From contig NZ_JAGTJJ010000014.1 in the NCBI RefSeq assembly GCF_028435365.1, forward strand, positions 62,001 to 126,000: a stretch of 64,000 nt of DNA, written 5' to 3'. The notes beneath the pieces were generated by a model. The model was not told the origin of the DNA, did not search any database, and saw only the letters and a list, made by a program, of their open reading frames with translations. The stretch comes from Polyangium jinanense. GTDB taxonomy: Bacteria > Myxococcota > Polyangia > Polyangiales > Polyangiaceae. A program made the translations under genes and the position numbers. This document shows, piece by piece, positions 42,838 to 50,825 of this stretch (positions within the stretch are counted from its first letter, which is position 1; each line of letters starts with the position of its first letter).

Positions 42838-43956
42838 ATGAGCGCCCCGATCGACATCGGCTCCCTGCCAGGCCCCGCCCAGAAGCTCGTCGACCCGAGC
42901 GCGCCACCAAAGCTGCAAGAGCTCGCCGCGCGTGGCGTGGCGCCGGGCCTGAAGCCGGCCGACGTCCTCGCCGTGGTCGTGCACCTCGCGCAAAGCGAGC
43001 GCGCCGAGGTCGCCACGACGGCCCGCGCGACACTCGCCGCCCTGCCCGCGCCGCTGCTCGCCGCCGCCCTCGCGAGTGACCTCCAACCGGCCGTGATCGA
43101 CGCCCTCGCGCGGGCCTCGGTGGACAAGCTCGACGTCCTCGAGAAGCTCGTCACGATGCGGCGCGTCGATCTGGCGACGATCGAACATCTCGCGCGGACG
43201 GGGACCGAGCTCGTCACCGAGCTCGTGGCCACGAACGAGGCGCGCCTGCTCGCCCACCCCCGGCTCATCGAGCTGCTCTACATGAACCGCGCGACGCGCA
43301 TGTCCACGGCCGATCGCATCGTCGACCTCGCGCGCCGAAACGGCCTCGAGCTCTCCGGCATCCCCGCCTTCCGCGAGGCCGCGGCCGCGCTCGAAGGCGA
43401 GCTCATCCCCGAGGCCTCGGACGAGCCCACGCCCGACGACGTCCTCTTCGCCGAGACAGCCGCCCTCGCCGACACGCTCGCCTCGCCCGCCCCCGAGGAC
43501 ACCCACGAGGTGAGCGACGAGGGCGCAGAGGCCGTGAAGCCGAAGTTCAAGCCGCTCTACAAGCTCATCGCGGACATGAGCATCAGCCAGAAGGTGCGGC
43601 GCGCGCAGCTCGGCTCGAAGGAGGAGCGCCTCCTGCTCGTGCGCGACCGAAACCGCCTCGTCGCGAGCGCCGTCGCCCGGAGCCCCATGCTCCAGGAGGA
43701 CGACGTCAACCTCATCACGAAGAACCGCAACGTCTCCGAGGAGGTGCTGCGGATCCTCGGCTCGAATGCCGAGTGGCTGAAGAGTTACACCATCAAGCGC
43801 AACCTCGTGGAGAACCCGAAGACGCCCCTCACCATGTCGACGCGCCTGATCCCGCTCCTCCGCGACGCGGACGTCCGCCAGCTCGCCAAGAGCAAGAATG
43901 TCACCCAGGCGATTCAGGAAGCCGCGCGCAGGCACCTCGACCGGAAGAAGCAGTGA
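42838..43956 (+). CDS. Unknown HEAT-like helical protein
   Basis: The 372-residue product is almost wholly helical, with HEAT-like pairs in the first half (PADVLAVVVHLAQSERAEVATTARATLAAL, QPAVIDALARASVDKLDVLEKLVTM in pieces) and in the second half the segment QKVRRAQLGSKEERLLLVRDRNRLVASAVARSPMLQEDDV, which resembles repeats of uncharacterised deltaproteobacterial proteins. It is rich in Ala/Leu with no signal peptide, cysteines or catalytic motif. I cannot name a family. The ATG at 42838 has ACAGG upstream; an ATG at 42805 would add 11 residues. It is 20 bases before the NikR-like gene. Confidence 0.78.
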   Translation: MSAPIDIGSLPGPAQKLVDPSAPPKLQELAARGVAPGLKPADVLAVVVHLAQSERAEVATTARATLAALPAPLLAAALASDLQPAVIDALARASVDKLDVLEKLVTMRRVDLATIEHLARTGTELVTELVATNEARLLAHPRLIELLYMNRATRMSTADRIVDLARRNGLELSGIPAFREAAAALEGELIPEASDEPTPDDVLFAETAALADTLASPAPEDTHEVSDEGAEAVKPKFKPLYKLIADMSISQKVRRAQLGSKEERLLLVRDRNRLVASAVARSPMLQEDDVNLITKNRNVSEEVLRILGSNAEWLKSYTIKRNLVENPKTPLTMSTRLIPLLRDADVRQLAKSKNVTQAIQEAARRHLDRKKQ

Positions 43957-43976
43957 GCTGATACGGTGTTCGAACG

Positions 43977-44453
43977 ATGAGCGATCTCGTCCGCTTCGGC
44001 GTGGCCATGGACCGCGCGCTGCTCACCGAGTTCGATCGGCGCATCGCGGCGCTCGGCTACGAGAACCGCTCCGAAGCCATCCGCGATCTCGTCCGCGCCG
44101 ATCTCACGCGCGCCGCCTGGGACCGCGGCGCCCCCGTCGTCGCCACGCTCTCGGTCGTCTACAAGCCCCACGTGCGCGCCGAGGTCCTGCGCCTCTCCGA
44201 GCCCGAACCCGGCAGCGCCGAGCTCGTCGTCGCGAGCCAGCACGTGCGCATCGATCGTGATCGCTACCTCGACACGATGGTGCTGCGCGGCCATGCAGAG
44301 AGCCTCTCCGCGCTCGCCGGCAAGATCGCCGGGACGAAAGGCGTGCTCTCCTGCGAGCTCCACGTCGCCGCCTCCGTGGCCGACGAGACGCGCCCGAACG
44401 ACGTCCAAGCTTCCCCTTCCAGAGACAGAGACCGAGAGCAGGAGCAGGGATGA
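43977..44453 (+). CDS. NikR-like ribbon-helix-helix regulator, nickel site mostly lost
   Basis: The 158-residue protein has a ribbon-helix-helix domain (VRFGVAMDRALLTEFDRRI, YENRSEAIRDLVRADL) and an ACT-type C-terminal domain aligning without gaps to NikR from VVYKPHVRAEV to LDTMVL. Of the four high-affinity Ni ligands (E. coli H76, H87, H89, C95), only the H87 equivalent (His 89) remains; the others are Pro 78, Arg 91 and Tyr 97. It probably binds DNA as a dimer/tetramer but not Ni in the known way. A charged tail (SRDRDREQEQG) is added. It overlaps the SDR gene by ATGA, so that gene is a likely co-regulated partner. Confidence 0.85.
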   Translation: MSDLVRFGVAMDRALLTEFDRRIAALGYENRSEAIRDLVRADLTRAAWDRGAPVVATLSVVYKPHVRAEVLRLSEPEPGSAELVVASQHVRIDRDRYLDTMVLRGHAESLSALAGKIAGTKGVLSCELHVAASVADETRPNDVQASPSRDRDREQEQG

Positions 44454-45169
44454 CGATCCCCCACGATCCGAAGCGTATCCTCGTCGTCGGCGCCACCGGT
44501 AGGCTCGGCGTCGCCATCGCCAAGGCGCTCGTGCACCGCGGCGATCACGTCGCGATCACGGCCCGTAGCCAGGAGCGGCTCGACGCCCTCGCCGACGAGC
44601 TCACACGCGCGCCGGGCAGCCGACCCACCATCGTCTGCGCGGACCTGCGGGATCCCGAGGCGCCCGAGCGCATCGCGAGCCGCGTGCTCGAAGGCGGTCG
44701 GCTCGACGGCATCATCCTCGCCTGCGGCCCCTTCCCGCACACACCGCTCGAAAAGCTCTCGCGCGAGGATCTCGAGAACACGCTCGCCGTGCACGCGGTC
44801 GCGCCGCTCCTGCTCGTGAACGCGCTCTCCGAGGAGCTCACGCGCACCGAGGGCGCGGTCGTCGCGCTCGTCGACGCGGGCGTCACGCGGCCCTTCCCGA
44901 ACCACGTCGCGTACCTGACCGCGAAGGGCGCGCTGCAAACGGGCCTGCGCGCGCTCGCCGTCGAGCTCGCGCCGCAGGTGCGCGTCAACCTGCTCGCGAT
45001 CGGCATCGTCGCCGACCCCGAGGCCGACGCCGATCCGACACGCCTGCACCGACTCGCCGCGCGCTCTCCCCTCGGCCGCTTCGGCACGCCCGCGGAGGTC
45101 GTGCACGGCGCGCTGTCGTTGCTCGACGCGACCTGGGCGACGGGCGAGATCTGGGGAATCGGGCGGTAG
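44450..45169 (+). CDS. Short-chain dehydrogenase/reductase
   Basis: The 239-residue enzyme has the Rossmann motif VVGATGRLGVAIAKAL (GxxGxxG), an Arg-Ser after the second strand (TARSQER) suggesting NADPH, ACGPFPHTPL in place of the usual NNAG, an Asp in ALVDAGVTRP where the catalytic Ser is expected, and YLTAKGA (Tyr-x3-Lys). The layout resembles pteridine-reductase-like SDRs (short C-terminus SPLGRFGTPAEVVHGALSLLDATWATGEIWGIGR in pieces). The missing Ser in the triad is a mild oddity. Substrate cannot be predicted. Coupled to the NikR-like gene by ATGA and convergent with the SPOR gene (stops four bases apart). Confidence 0.88.
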   Translation: MTIPHDPKRILVVGATGRLGVAIAKALVHRGDHVAITARSQERLDALADELTRAPGSRPTIVCADLRDPEAPERIASRVLEGGRLDGIILACGPFPHTPLEKLSREDLENTLAVHAVAPLLLVNALSEELTRTEGAVVALVDAGVTRPFPNHVAYLTAKGALQTGLRALAVELAPQVRVNLLAIGIVADPEADADPTRLHRLAARSPLGRFGTPAEVVHGALSLLDATWATGEIWGIGR

Positions 45170-45173
45170 CCGT

Positions 45174-46007
45174 TTACTGCGCGGCGCTCTCGTCCGCGAG
45201 CTTGCCGGCGGCGTCCTTCTTGGGCGGCTCGACGATGAAGGTCACCAAGCGCTCCTTCGCCTCGAAGTCCTGCCGGTAGATCGTGGCGGAGTGCTTGTAC
45301 TTGAAGGGGCCGATGCGCACGCGGTACCAGAGGCCGCGGCCCTTCACCATCGCGGGCTCGACGTAGGCGCGGTGGCCACGTCGACGCAGCGCGGCGGCGA
45401 ACTTGTCGGCCTCCTGCTGCGTCTTGAACGAGCTCACCTGGAGCTGGTACTGCCCCGGCCCGCCGGCCTCCGCGGCCTCGGCGCCGTCTTCCCGCGCCAC
45501 GTGTTTCGCCATCTGCGTGAGCGTGTCGCGACCCGCGGCCGAGTCCGGCGGCGCCTGCAAGATGTGCTGCGCCGGCAACGGCGACGGCGGGAGCCTGTCC
45601 GCGACCGTCTCCGGCGGCGGCAGCGGGAGCGGCGCATCGGCCGCCTCCGGCGGCGGCTGCTTTGTGGACTGCGGCGAGCGCACGGCTTCGAGCGCCGTCG
45701 TGTTCTTCGTGTCGGAGAGCATCCCCGGGAAGGTGATCTCGTGGCCGGCGAGATCCGGCTTCTTGTCCACCTTCACGCCCGCGGGGTGCGCCTTCGCCAC
45801 GAGATCGCCGAGCGGATCCACGTTCGTCGGCTTCTCCTTCACGGGCGCGCGGAGCAGCGCGACGGCCGCGAACACGATGCACGCGCCGCCGAGCGAGGCG
45901 AGCACGAGCGCCGAGGCGCGCGACGGGCGCGAGGCGGGATCGGCCTCCTGGATGTCCTCCAGGTTCTTGATGGCCCCGCCGTCCCCGATGTCCGAACGTA
46001 CGGTCAT
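45174..46007 (-). CDS. SPOR-domain membrane protein
   Basis: The 277-residue protein has a short acidic cytoplasmic N-terminus, one membrane segment (about 33-52: ALVLASLGGACIVFAAVALL), a Pro-rich periplasmic linker and a C-terminal SPOR domain (about 190-270: YQLQVSSFKTQQEADKFAAALRRRGHRAYV, VRIGPFKYKHSATIYRQDF in pieces). SPOR domains bind septal denuded peptidoglycan, so it is probably a cell-division or envelope protein. The ATG at 46007 overlaps the argS stop in ATGA, so it is coupled to argS, an arrangement I believe is common in this group. The longer ORF to 47018 is an artefact of the argS shadow. Confidence 0.9.
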   Translation of the reverse strand: MTVRSDIGDGGAIKNLEDIQEADPASRPSRASALVLASLGGACIVFAAVALLRAPVKEKPTNVDPLGDLVAKAHPAGVKVDKKPDLAGHEITFPGMLSDTKNTTALEAVRSPQSTKQPPPEAADAPLPLPPPETVADRLPPSPLPAQHILQAPPDSAAGRDTLTQMAKHVAREDGAEAAEAGGPGQYQLQVSSFKTQQEADKFAAALRRRGHRAYVEPAMVKGRGLWYRVRIGPFKYKHSATIYRQDFEAKERLVTFIVEPPKKDAAGKLADESAAQ

Positions 46008-47821
46008 GACGCTTCGGCCTCCTCTTCCCCGCTCTCCGCCGCGGCGGCCTCGCCTTCGAGCTTGTGCATCCGCTCGAGCGCGGTGATGCCGGCGAGCTTG
46101 AGCCCCGCGGCGTACACCGTGCGGATCGCCTCGATCCAGAGCAGCCGCGCCTCGCTCTTCGGCCGATCCCACTTCTCCTGCCAGCCCGCCTCCGCCATCT
46201 GCGCGTCGAGGGGCAGGATCGTGTCGCCGTCCTTCTTCAGCCGCGTGAAGTAGCTCTGGAAGTCCTGCGAGAGCTCCTGCAGGTAGAACAGGATCCGGTG
46301 CGGCTCGCGCAGCGCCGCGGCCTCCGCCACCACGCCGGGGAAGCGCCCGAGCCGGCCGAGGATCGCGAGCTCGTCCGGGTGCTCGAGGCGCGCCGCGAGC
46401 GCGGACGAGTGCCGGGGTACTTGGAGCCCAAACTTCTCCTGGGCGCGGCGCAGGATCGAGCAGAGGCGCGCGTAGCCGTACTGCAGGTAGAAGACGGGGT
46501 TGTCCATCGAGGCCTTCTTGGCGAGCTCGATGTCGAGGTCGATCGTCGTGTCGCTCCGCCGCGCGAGGTAGAAGTAGCGGAGCGCGTCGGCGCCTGCGCC
46601 CTTTCGCCGCGCGGCCTCGTCGATCTCGTCGACGACCTCCTCGATCGTGACGAGGTTGCCGAGCCGCTTGCCCATCTTGTAGGGCTTGCCGTCGCGGAGC
46701 AGGTTCACGAGCTGGTAGAGCACCACCTCGAAGCGCTCCTTCGGCAAACCGAGCGCCGCGAGCGCGCCGCGCACCCGCGCCGTGTAGCCGTGGTGATCGG
46801 CACCGAGCACGTTCACGAGCCGGTCGTAGCCGCGGTTGATCTTGTCCGCGTGGTACGCGATGTCGCTCGCGAAGTACGTGTAGTACCCGTCGCGCTTCTT
46901 CACGACGCGATCCTTGTCGTCGCCCTCGTCGGTGCTCTTGAAGAAGAGTGCTCCTTCGCGCTCCTCGAGGTAACCGCGCGTGTTGAGCTCGGCGAGCGCT
47001 GCGCCTACGCGGCCCCACCGGTGCAGGCTCTCCTCGGAGTACCAGCCGTCGAACTGGATCCTGAGCGACGCGAGCGTCTTCTTGATGCCCGGCAGCGCTT
47101 TCGAGCCCGGCACGCCGTCGAGCATGCGCGTCACGCAGACGCGCGCGAGCTCGTCGACCTTGTCGTCGGCGATGAGCTCGGGGTGCGTCTTCTGCAGCCA
47201 GGCGACGAGATCCTCGAGGTAGTCGTTCTTGCCGTAGCCGCCCTCGGGCGGCTCGCGGCCGAGCGCCACGGCGAGCACGCTCGCGGCGAGCAGACGGATC
47301 TGGTTGCCGAAGTCGTTGATGTAGTACTCGCGCGTGACGCGGTGCCCCACGGCCTCGAGCAGCGTCGACACCGCGTCGCCGAGGATCGCGCCTCGACCGT
47401 GCGAGATGAGCAGCGGGCCCGTCGGGTTTGCGCTGACGAACTCCACGAGCACCCGCTCGCCGAGCCCTGCGGGCCCTCGCCCGAACGAAGGCCCTGCGGC
47501 GAGCACGTCGCCGAGCGCGCGCTGGTAGATCGCGGGCGCGAGGCGCAGGTTCAAAAAGCCCGGACCGGCGATCTCCACCGCGCGGATGTCGGGCTCTTTG
47601 CCGAGACGCTCGGCGAGCAGCGTCGCGATTTCCCGAGGCGGCTTCTTGGCTGCCTTCTGGATCGCGAGGGCCGCGTTCGTCGCCAGGTCGCCGTGCTCAG
47701 GGCGCTTCGGGCGCTCCACCGAAAACGCTGCCGACGTAACTTCCGACGGCAGGACCCCACTCCCCGCCAGATCGGTGAGTGCACCCACCACCAGATTCCG
47801 AACTTGCTCTTCGACGCCCAT
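46004..47821 (-). CDS. argS: Arginyl-tRNA synthetase
   Basis: The 605-residue class I synthetase has an N-terminal tRNA-binding Add-1 domain (1-100), the catalytic core beginning VEFVSANPTGPLLISHGRGAILGDA, a mid-domain with the long insert YYINDFGNQIRLL, GADHHGYTARV, LRDGKPYKMGKRLGN (KMSKS equivalent) and a C-terminal anticodon-binding domain. It charges tRNA-Arg. The HIGH motif reads L-I-S-H (138-141) rather than H-V/I-G-H, losing the first His. The rest of the conserved core is intact, so I expect it to be functional. Start ATG at 47821. Confidence 0.95.
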   Translation of the reverse strand: MGVEEQVRNLVVGALTDLAGSGVLPSEVTSAAFSVERPKRPEHGDLATNAALAIQKAAKKPPREIATLLAERLGKEPDIRAVEIAGPGFLNLRLAPAIYQRALGDVLAAGPSFGRGPAGLGERVLVEFVSANPTGPLLISHGRGAILGDAVSTLLEAVGHRVTREYYINDFGNQIRLLAASVLAVALGREPPEGGYGKNDYLEDLVAWLQKTHPELIADDKVDELARVCVTRMLDGVPGSKALPGIKKTLASLRIQFDGWYSEESLHRWGRVGAALAELNTRGYLEEREGALFFKSTDEGDDKDRVVKKRDGYYTYFASDIAYHADKINRGYDRLVNVLGADHHGYTARVRGALAALGLPKERFEVVLYQLVNLLRDGKPYKMGKRLGNLVTIEEVVDEIDEAARRKGAGADALRYFYLARRSDTTIDLDIELAKKASMDNPVFYLQYGYARLCSILRRAQEKFGLQVPRHSSALAARLEHPDELAILGRLGRFPGVVAEAAALREPHRILFYLQELSQDFQSYFTRLKKDGDTILPLDAQMAEAGWQEKWDRPKSEARLLWIEAIRTVYAAGLKLAGITALERMHKLEGEAAAAESGEEEAEAS

Positions 47822-47898
47822 CGTACGGGCGGATTAGTACCCCGAGGCCGCTCGGACCACCAACTTTCTGTCAACACATAGTCTTACATCGGCGTACA

Positions 47899-49362
47899 TC
47901 AGGATGCCACGAAGGCCCGATTTGCCGCTTTTTCGAGTTGCAGGGCCTTCCAGCGGGTCTCTTCGAGCTCGCGGACGGGGTCGGAGTCGGCGACGATGCC
48001 GCCGCCGGTGAAGTATTCACCCTCACGGCCCTGGAGCACGACGGTGCGGATGGCCATGGCGAGGATGACGCTGCCGTCGTGGGCGACGTGGCCGAAACCG
48101 CCGGTGTAAAGGCCGCGGCGGGCGCTTTCGAGGCGCGCGATGACCTCCATGGCGCGGACTTTGGGCGCGCCGGTGACGCTGCCGCTCGGGACCATGGCGG
48201 AGAGCACGTCGTGCCGGGTCGCGCCGGGTCGGGTCCACGCCCCGAGCAGGGCCTCGCGGTGGTGGATGGTTCTGTGCGTCACCACACCGGGCCCGTGGAG
48301 GACCTGGACCGATCCGACGGCTGCGATGCGACCGAGATCGTTACGTTCCACATCCACGATCATCGTTAGTTCGGCGTTTTCCTTGGGATCTTGGTCGAGT
48401 TCCTGGACGAGCGCGGCGTCCTCGCGGGCGTCTTTTCCGCGCGGTCGCGTACCCTTGATGGGACACGTGAACAATCGGCCGAAAGAGACCGAATTCAGGA
48501 TGGCCCTCTGCCGGGGATCCCCTCCCCGATCCGGCCGATTTCGACCCTTTCGCAGGTTCGACATGAAGGGTTGCATTCCATCTGCTGGAAACTCCATGCC
48601 TCCGGGAGAATGCCTCGTTTGGGCGTCGAGCAGAAGCTCCGGTGAGGTGGACACCACAGCTAATTCACGGTCGAGGTGCAGGCACGCGGCGAACGGAGAC
48701 GGCGCGGCGGCGCTCAGGCGGCGGTGCAGATCGAGCGGCTCGCCACGCACGAGCGACACGAGGAGCCGTCGCGCCAGGTTGACCTGGTAGAGCTCCCCCC
48801 GGGCAATCAGCTCCTTGGCGGCGAGGATCCGTTCCAGATGAAGCCGCGTCGGCTCCGCGTCCGCGACCTCGACGGCGAACGGCCCCCGCCCCGCTGGTGC
48901 AGGCGTCGAGAGCAGGCGCCGCGCGAGCGCCTCGACGTGGTCGTGCGTGACGCCCACCGCAAACACCCGCCCCTCGGCATGGTCCACGACGACGACGGCC
49001 GGATACCGGAGCCAGAGCGGTCGTTCGAGCATCGCCCGCGGTCGGCGATCGCCCTCCCGGGGTGTCCATCTGGGACGTTCGAGGTGCCGGTGTCCCTCGT
49101 AGGGCAAGACGCCGATCCAGCGGGGCACGGACCGAAAGGTGCCCGTCGCGCCGCCGAGCGGAAAATCGGAGTCGTCGGCGAGCGGATCGAGGGCGCTCGA
49201 CTGGCGGTCGGGATCACACGCGATGTACGAGAACCGCGCGTAGGGGCCGGGGGTGCGGTCGGCGGCGTGGAGCAGGGCGAGGCGGTCCGCGCCGGCGGCG
49301 CGCAGTCGATCGGCGAGGGCGATCGGATCGGGCGCGAGGGGGAGCTGTCGACCGACGAGCAC
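47899..49362 (-). CDS. pabB: Aminodeoxychorismate synthase component I, with in-frame insertion
   Basis: The 487-residue chorismate-binding enzyme has the family's N-terminal region (ALLHAADRTPGPYARFSYIACDP), ELYQVNLARRLL, SPELLL, PIKGTRPRG with the active-site Lys, ENAELTMIVDVERNDLGRIA, TIHHREALL, VPSGSVTGAPKVRAMEVIARLE, GLYTGGFGHVAHDGSVILAMAIRT and GGIVADSDPVRELEETRWKA (in pieces). PIKGT (Lys) points to PabB rather than TrpE. It makes aminodeoxychorismate for folate. About 47 residues (about 250-297) rich in Arg/Pro/Gly split the strand between SPELLL and PIKGT where other family members have only a short turn; the underlying DNA is palindromic (see separate entry). GTG start with AGGA upstream. 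Confidence 0.9.
   Translation of the reverse strand: MLVGRQLPLAPDPIALADRLRAAGADRLALLHAADRTPGPYARFSYIACDPDRQSSALDPLADDSDFPLGGATGTFRSVPRWIGVLPYEGHRHLERPRWTPREGDRRPRAMLERPLWLRYPAVVVVDHAEGRVFAVGVTHDHVEALARRLLSTPAPAGRGPFAVEVADAEPTRLHLERILAAKELIARGELYQVNLARRLLVSLVRGEPLDLHRRLSAAAPSPFAACLHLDRELAVVSTSPELLLDAQTRHSPGGMEFPADGMQPFMSNLRKGRNRPDRGGDPRQRAILNSVSFGRLFTCPIKGTRPRGKDAREDAALVQELDQDPKENAELTMIVDVERNDLGRIAAVGSVQVLHGPGVVTHRTIHHREALLGAWTRPGATRHDVLSAMVPSGSVTGAPKVRAMEVIARLESARRGLYTGGFGHVAHDGSVILAMAIRTVVLQGREGEYFTGGGIVADSDPVRELEETRWKALQLEKAANRAFVAS
48473..48613. repeat. 141-bp palindromic insertion inside pabB
   Basis: Three stem-loops lie end to end: AATCGGCCG/CGGCCGATT (48473-48540), ACCCTT/AAGGGT (48544-48571) and GCATTC/GAATGC (48573-48613), with GGGGATCCCC inside the first. 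The span is 141 bp, exactly 47 codons, has about 59% G+C by hand count against the much higher neighbourhood, and matches the extra residues in PabB. It looks like a mobile palindromic element that inserted without breaking the frame. Confidence 0.75.
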
Positions 49363-49443
49363 GGCGAGATCCTGCTAGCACGGGGCGCGCCTTTCGCGGC
49401 GGCGAGATGAAAAGCAGCCGCGCTCGGGCTACGCTCGCGCCGC

Positions 49444-50817
49444 GTGAGCGCTCGAATGGACCAGCGCGCTGGGTGGCTCGTGGCCGCGGCGCTCCTCGGG
49501 AGCGGATGCAGCGAGGAGCCGCTCGAGCGGACGTTGCAGATCGTGACGGGCCACGAGACGGACACGTTCTCGGCCGCGCCCGCCGTGACGAAGATCCGGA
49601 TCGAGGCGAAGACCGCGACCGGGACGACGTTCGCCGCGGAGACGACGCCCGGCGGGACGTTTGATCTCGGCGAGGTGCCCGAAGACGAGCCGCTCGGGGT
49701 CGAAGTGACGGGGACCACGGCCGAAGGGGCGACGGTCGTGCGAGGTCGGTCGCTGACGGGGCTCGTGCCCGGCGCGTTCGTGAATGACGTGCCGGTGTTC
49801 GTGCAACGCGTGGGCAAGTGGGCGCGGCCGCCGGGGGAGCTCCTGCGGGCGCACGTGGACGCGCCGGGGGCCGTGCTCGGCGAGCAGTTCCTGGTGACGA
49901 CGGGCGGGAGCGCGGCGGCGGGTGTGGACGGCGCGGCCGACGTGCGGCTCGGGGATTTTTACGATCTGCTCGGCTGGGGGCCGGCCGTGATGGACGCGTT
50001 TCCGCTCACGGCGCGGACGATCGTGGGACGGCCGGGCGGGATGATGCTCGTCGGGGAGACGGGCGCGAGCGCGGTGGGCGGGAGCGGAACGTACGCGGTG
50101 GCGTGGCCGGAGAGCGCGGGCTCGTTCGCCGACGTGGCCGGAGGGCTCGTGGTGGAGTCGCCGTCCGGCACGAGTTACGTGGTGGGGGCGACGCGGGCGG
50201 AGACGGCGACGGACGAGGTGCTCGTGGTGAGCTCGGCGGGCGCGCTGTCGGTGCTGCGTCTGTCGGCGGCGCGGAAGGGCGCGGCCGCGGCGTGGGCGCC
50301 GGGCGTGGGGCTCGTGGTGGCCTCCGGAAGCGCGAGCGCGGCGGGGTTCGAGGTGCTGCCGGAGGGCGGGACGGCGTTCGTGCAAAGGGACATGCCGGCG
50401 GACGCGACGGAGGGCGCGGCGGCGGTGGTGGCGGGCGACGGGAAGATGGCGCTCGTCGGCGGGATCGATGCGGCCGGAGCGGCGGCGAAGGTGCGGACGT
50501 GGAGCCCGAGCTGCACGTCCGGATGCGCAACCGAGGAGGTTTCGGGCGCGACGCTGCCCGTGGGGCTCACGCGGTCGCAGGCGTTTTCGCTGGGCGGATC
50601 GCGGATGATCGTGATCGGGCACGAGGCCTCGACGGAAAAACGCGTGCGGGTGTTCGTGATCGATCGGAGCGTGCCGACGGTGGAAGAGCGGCCGCTGCGG
50701 GAGCCACGATCGGGCGCGACGGTGGTGGCCGCGCCGAACGGGACGCTTTCGATCCTGGGCGGCGTGCTCGAGGACGGCTCGCCCGCGCTGCACGTGGAGA
50801 CGTTTTTCCCGGACTGA
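49444..50817 (+). CDS. Lipoprotein with kelch-like propeller
   Basis: The 457-residue product has a signal peptide with lipobox LGSGC near residue 22. After an N-terminal beta domain (VTKIRIEAKTATGTTFAAETT) it has repeats of a Gly-rich strand pattern ending in ALVGGID-, LSILGGVLED- and MIVIGHE-type turns, as in kelch/galactose-oxidase propellers, each about 50 residues. Cys pair CTSGC is near residue 362. Probably outer-membrane or periplasmic; role unknown. Both GTG 49444 and ATG 49456 are possible starts, neither with a good ribosome site. It is followed convergently by the nucleotidyltransferase, stops nine bases apart. Confidence 0.75.
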   Translation: MSARMDQRAGWLVAAALLGSGCSEEPLERTLQIVTGHETDTFSAAPAVTKIRIEAKTATGTTFAAETTPGGTFDLGEVPEDEPLGVEVTGTTAEGATVVRGRSLTGLVPGAFVNDVPVFVQRVGKWARPPGELLRAHVDAPGAVLGEQFLVTTGGSAAAGVDGAADVRLGDFYDLLGWGPAVMDAFPLTARTIVGRPGGMMLVGETGASAVGGSGTYAVAWPESAGSFADVAGGLVVESPSGTSYVVGATRAETATDEVLVVSSAGALSVLRLSAARKGAAAAWAPGVGLVVASGSASAAGFEVLPEGGTAFVQRDMPADATEGAAAVVAGDGKMALVGGIDAAGAAAKVRTWSPSCTSGCATEEVSGATLPVGLTRSQAFSLGGSRMIVIGHEASTEKRVRVFVIDRSVPTVEERPLREPRSGATVVAAPNGTLSILGGVLEDGSPALHVETFFPD

Positions 50818-50825
50818 AGGACGCC

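Noticed and set aside
45174..47018. 614-residue ORF including the SPOR protein
   Set aside because: The extension is antisense-like low-complexity sequence over argS; the ATGA at 46007 and membrane segment give the real start.
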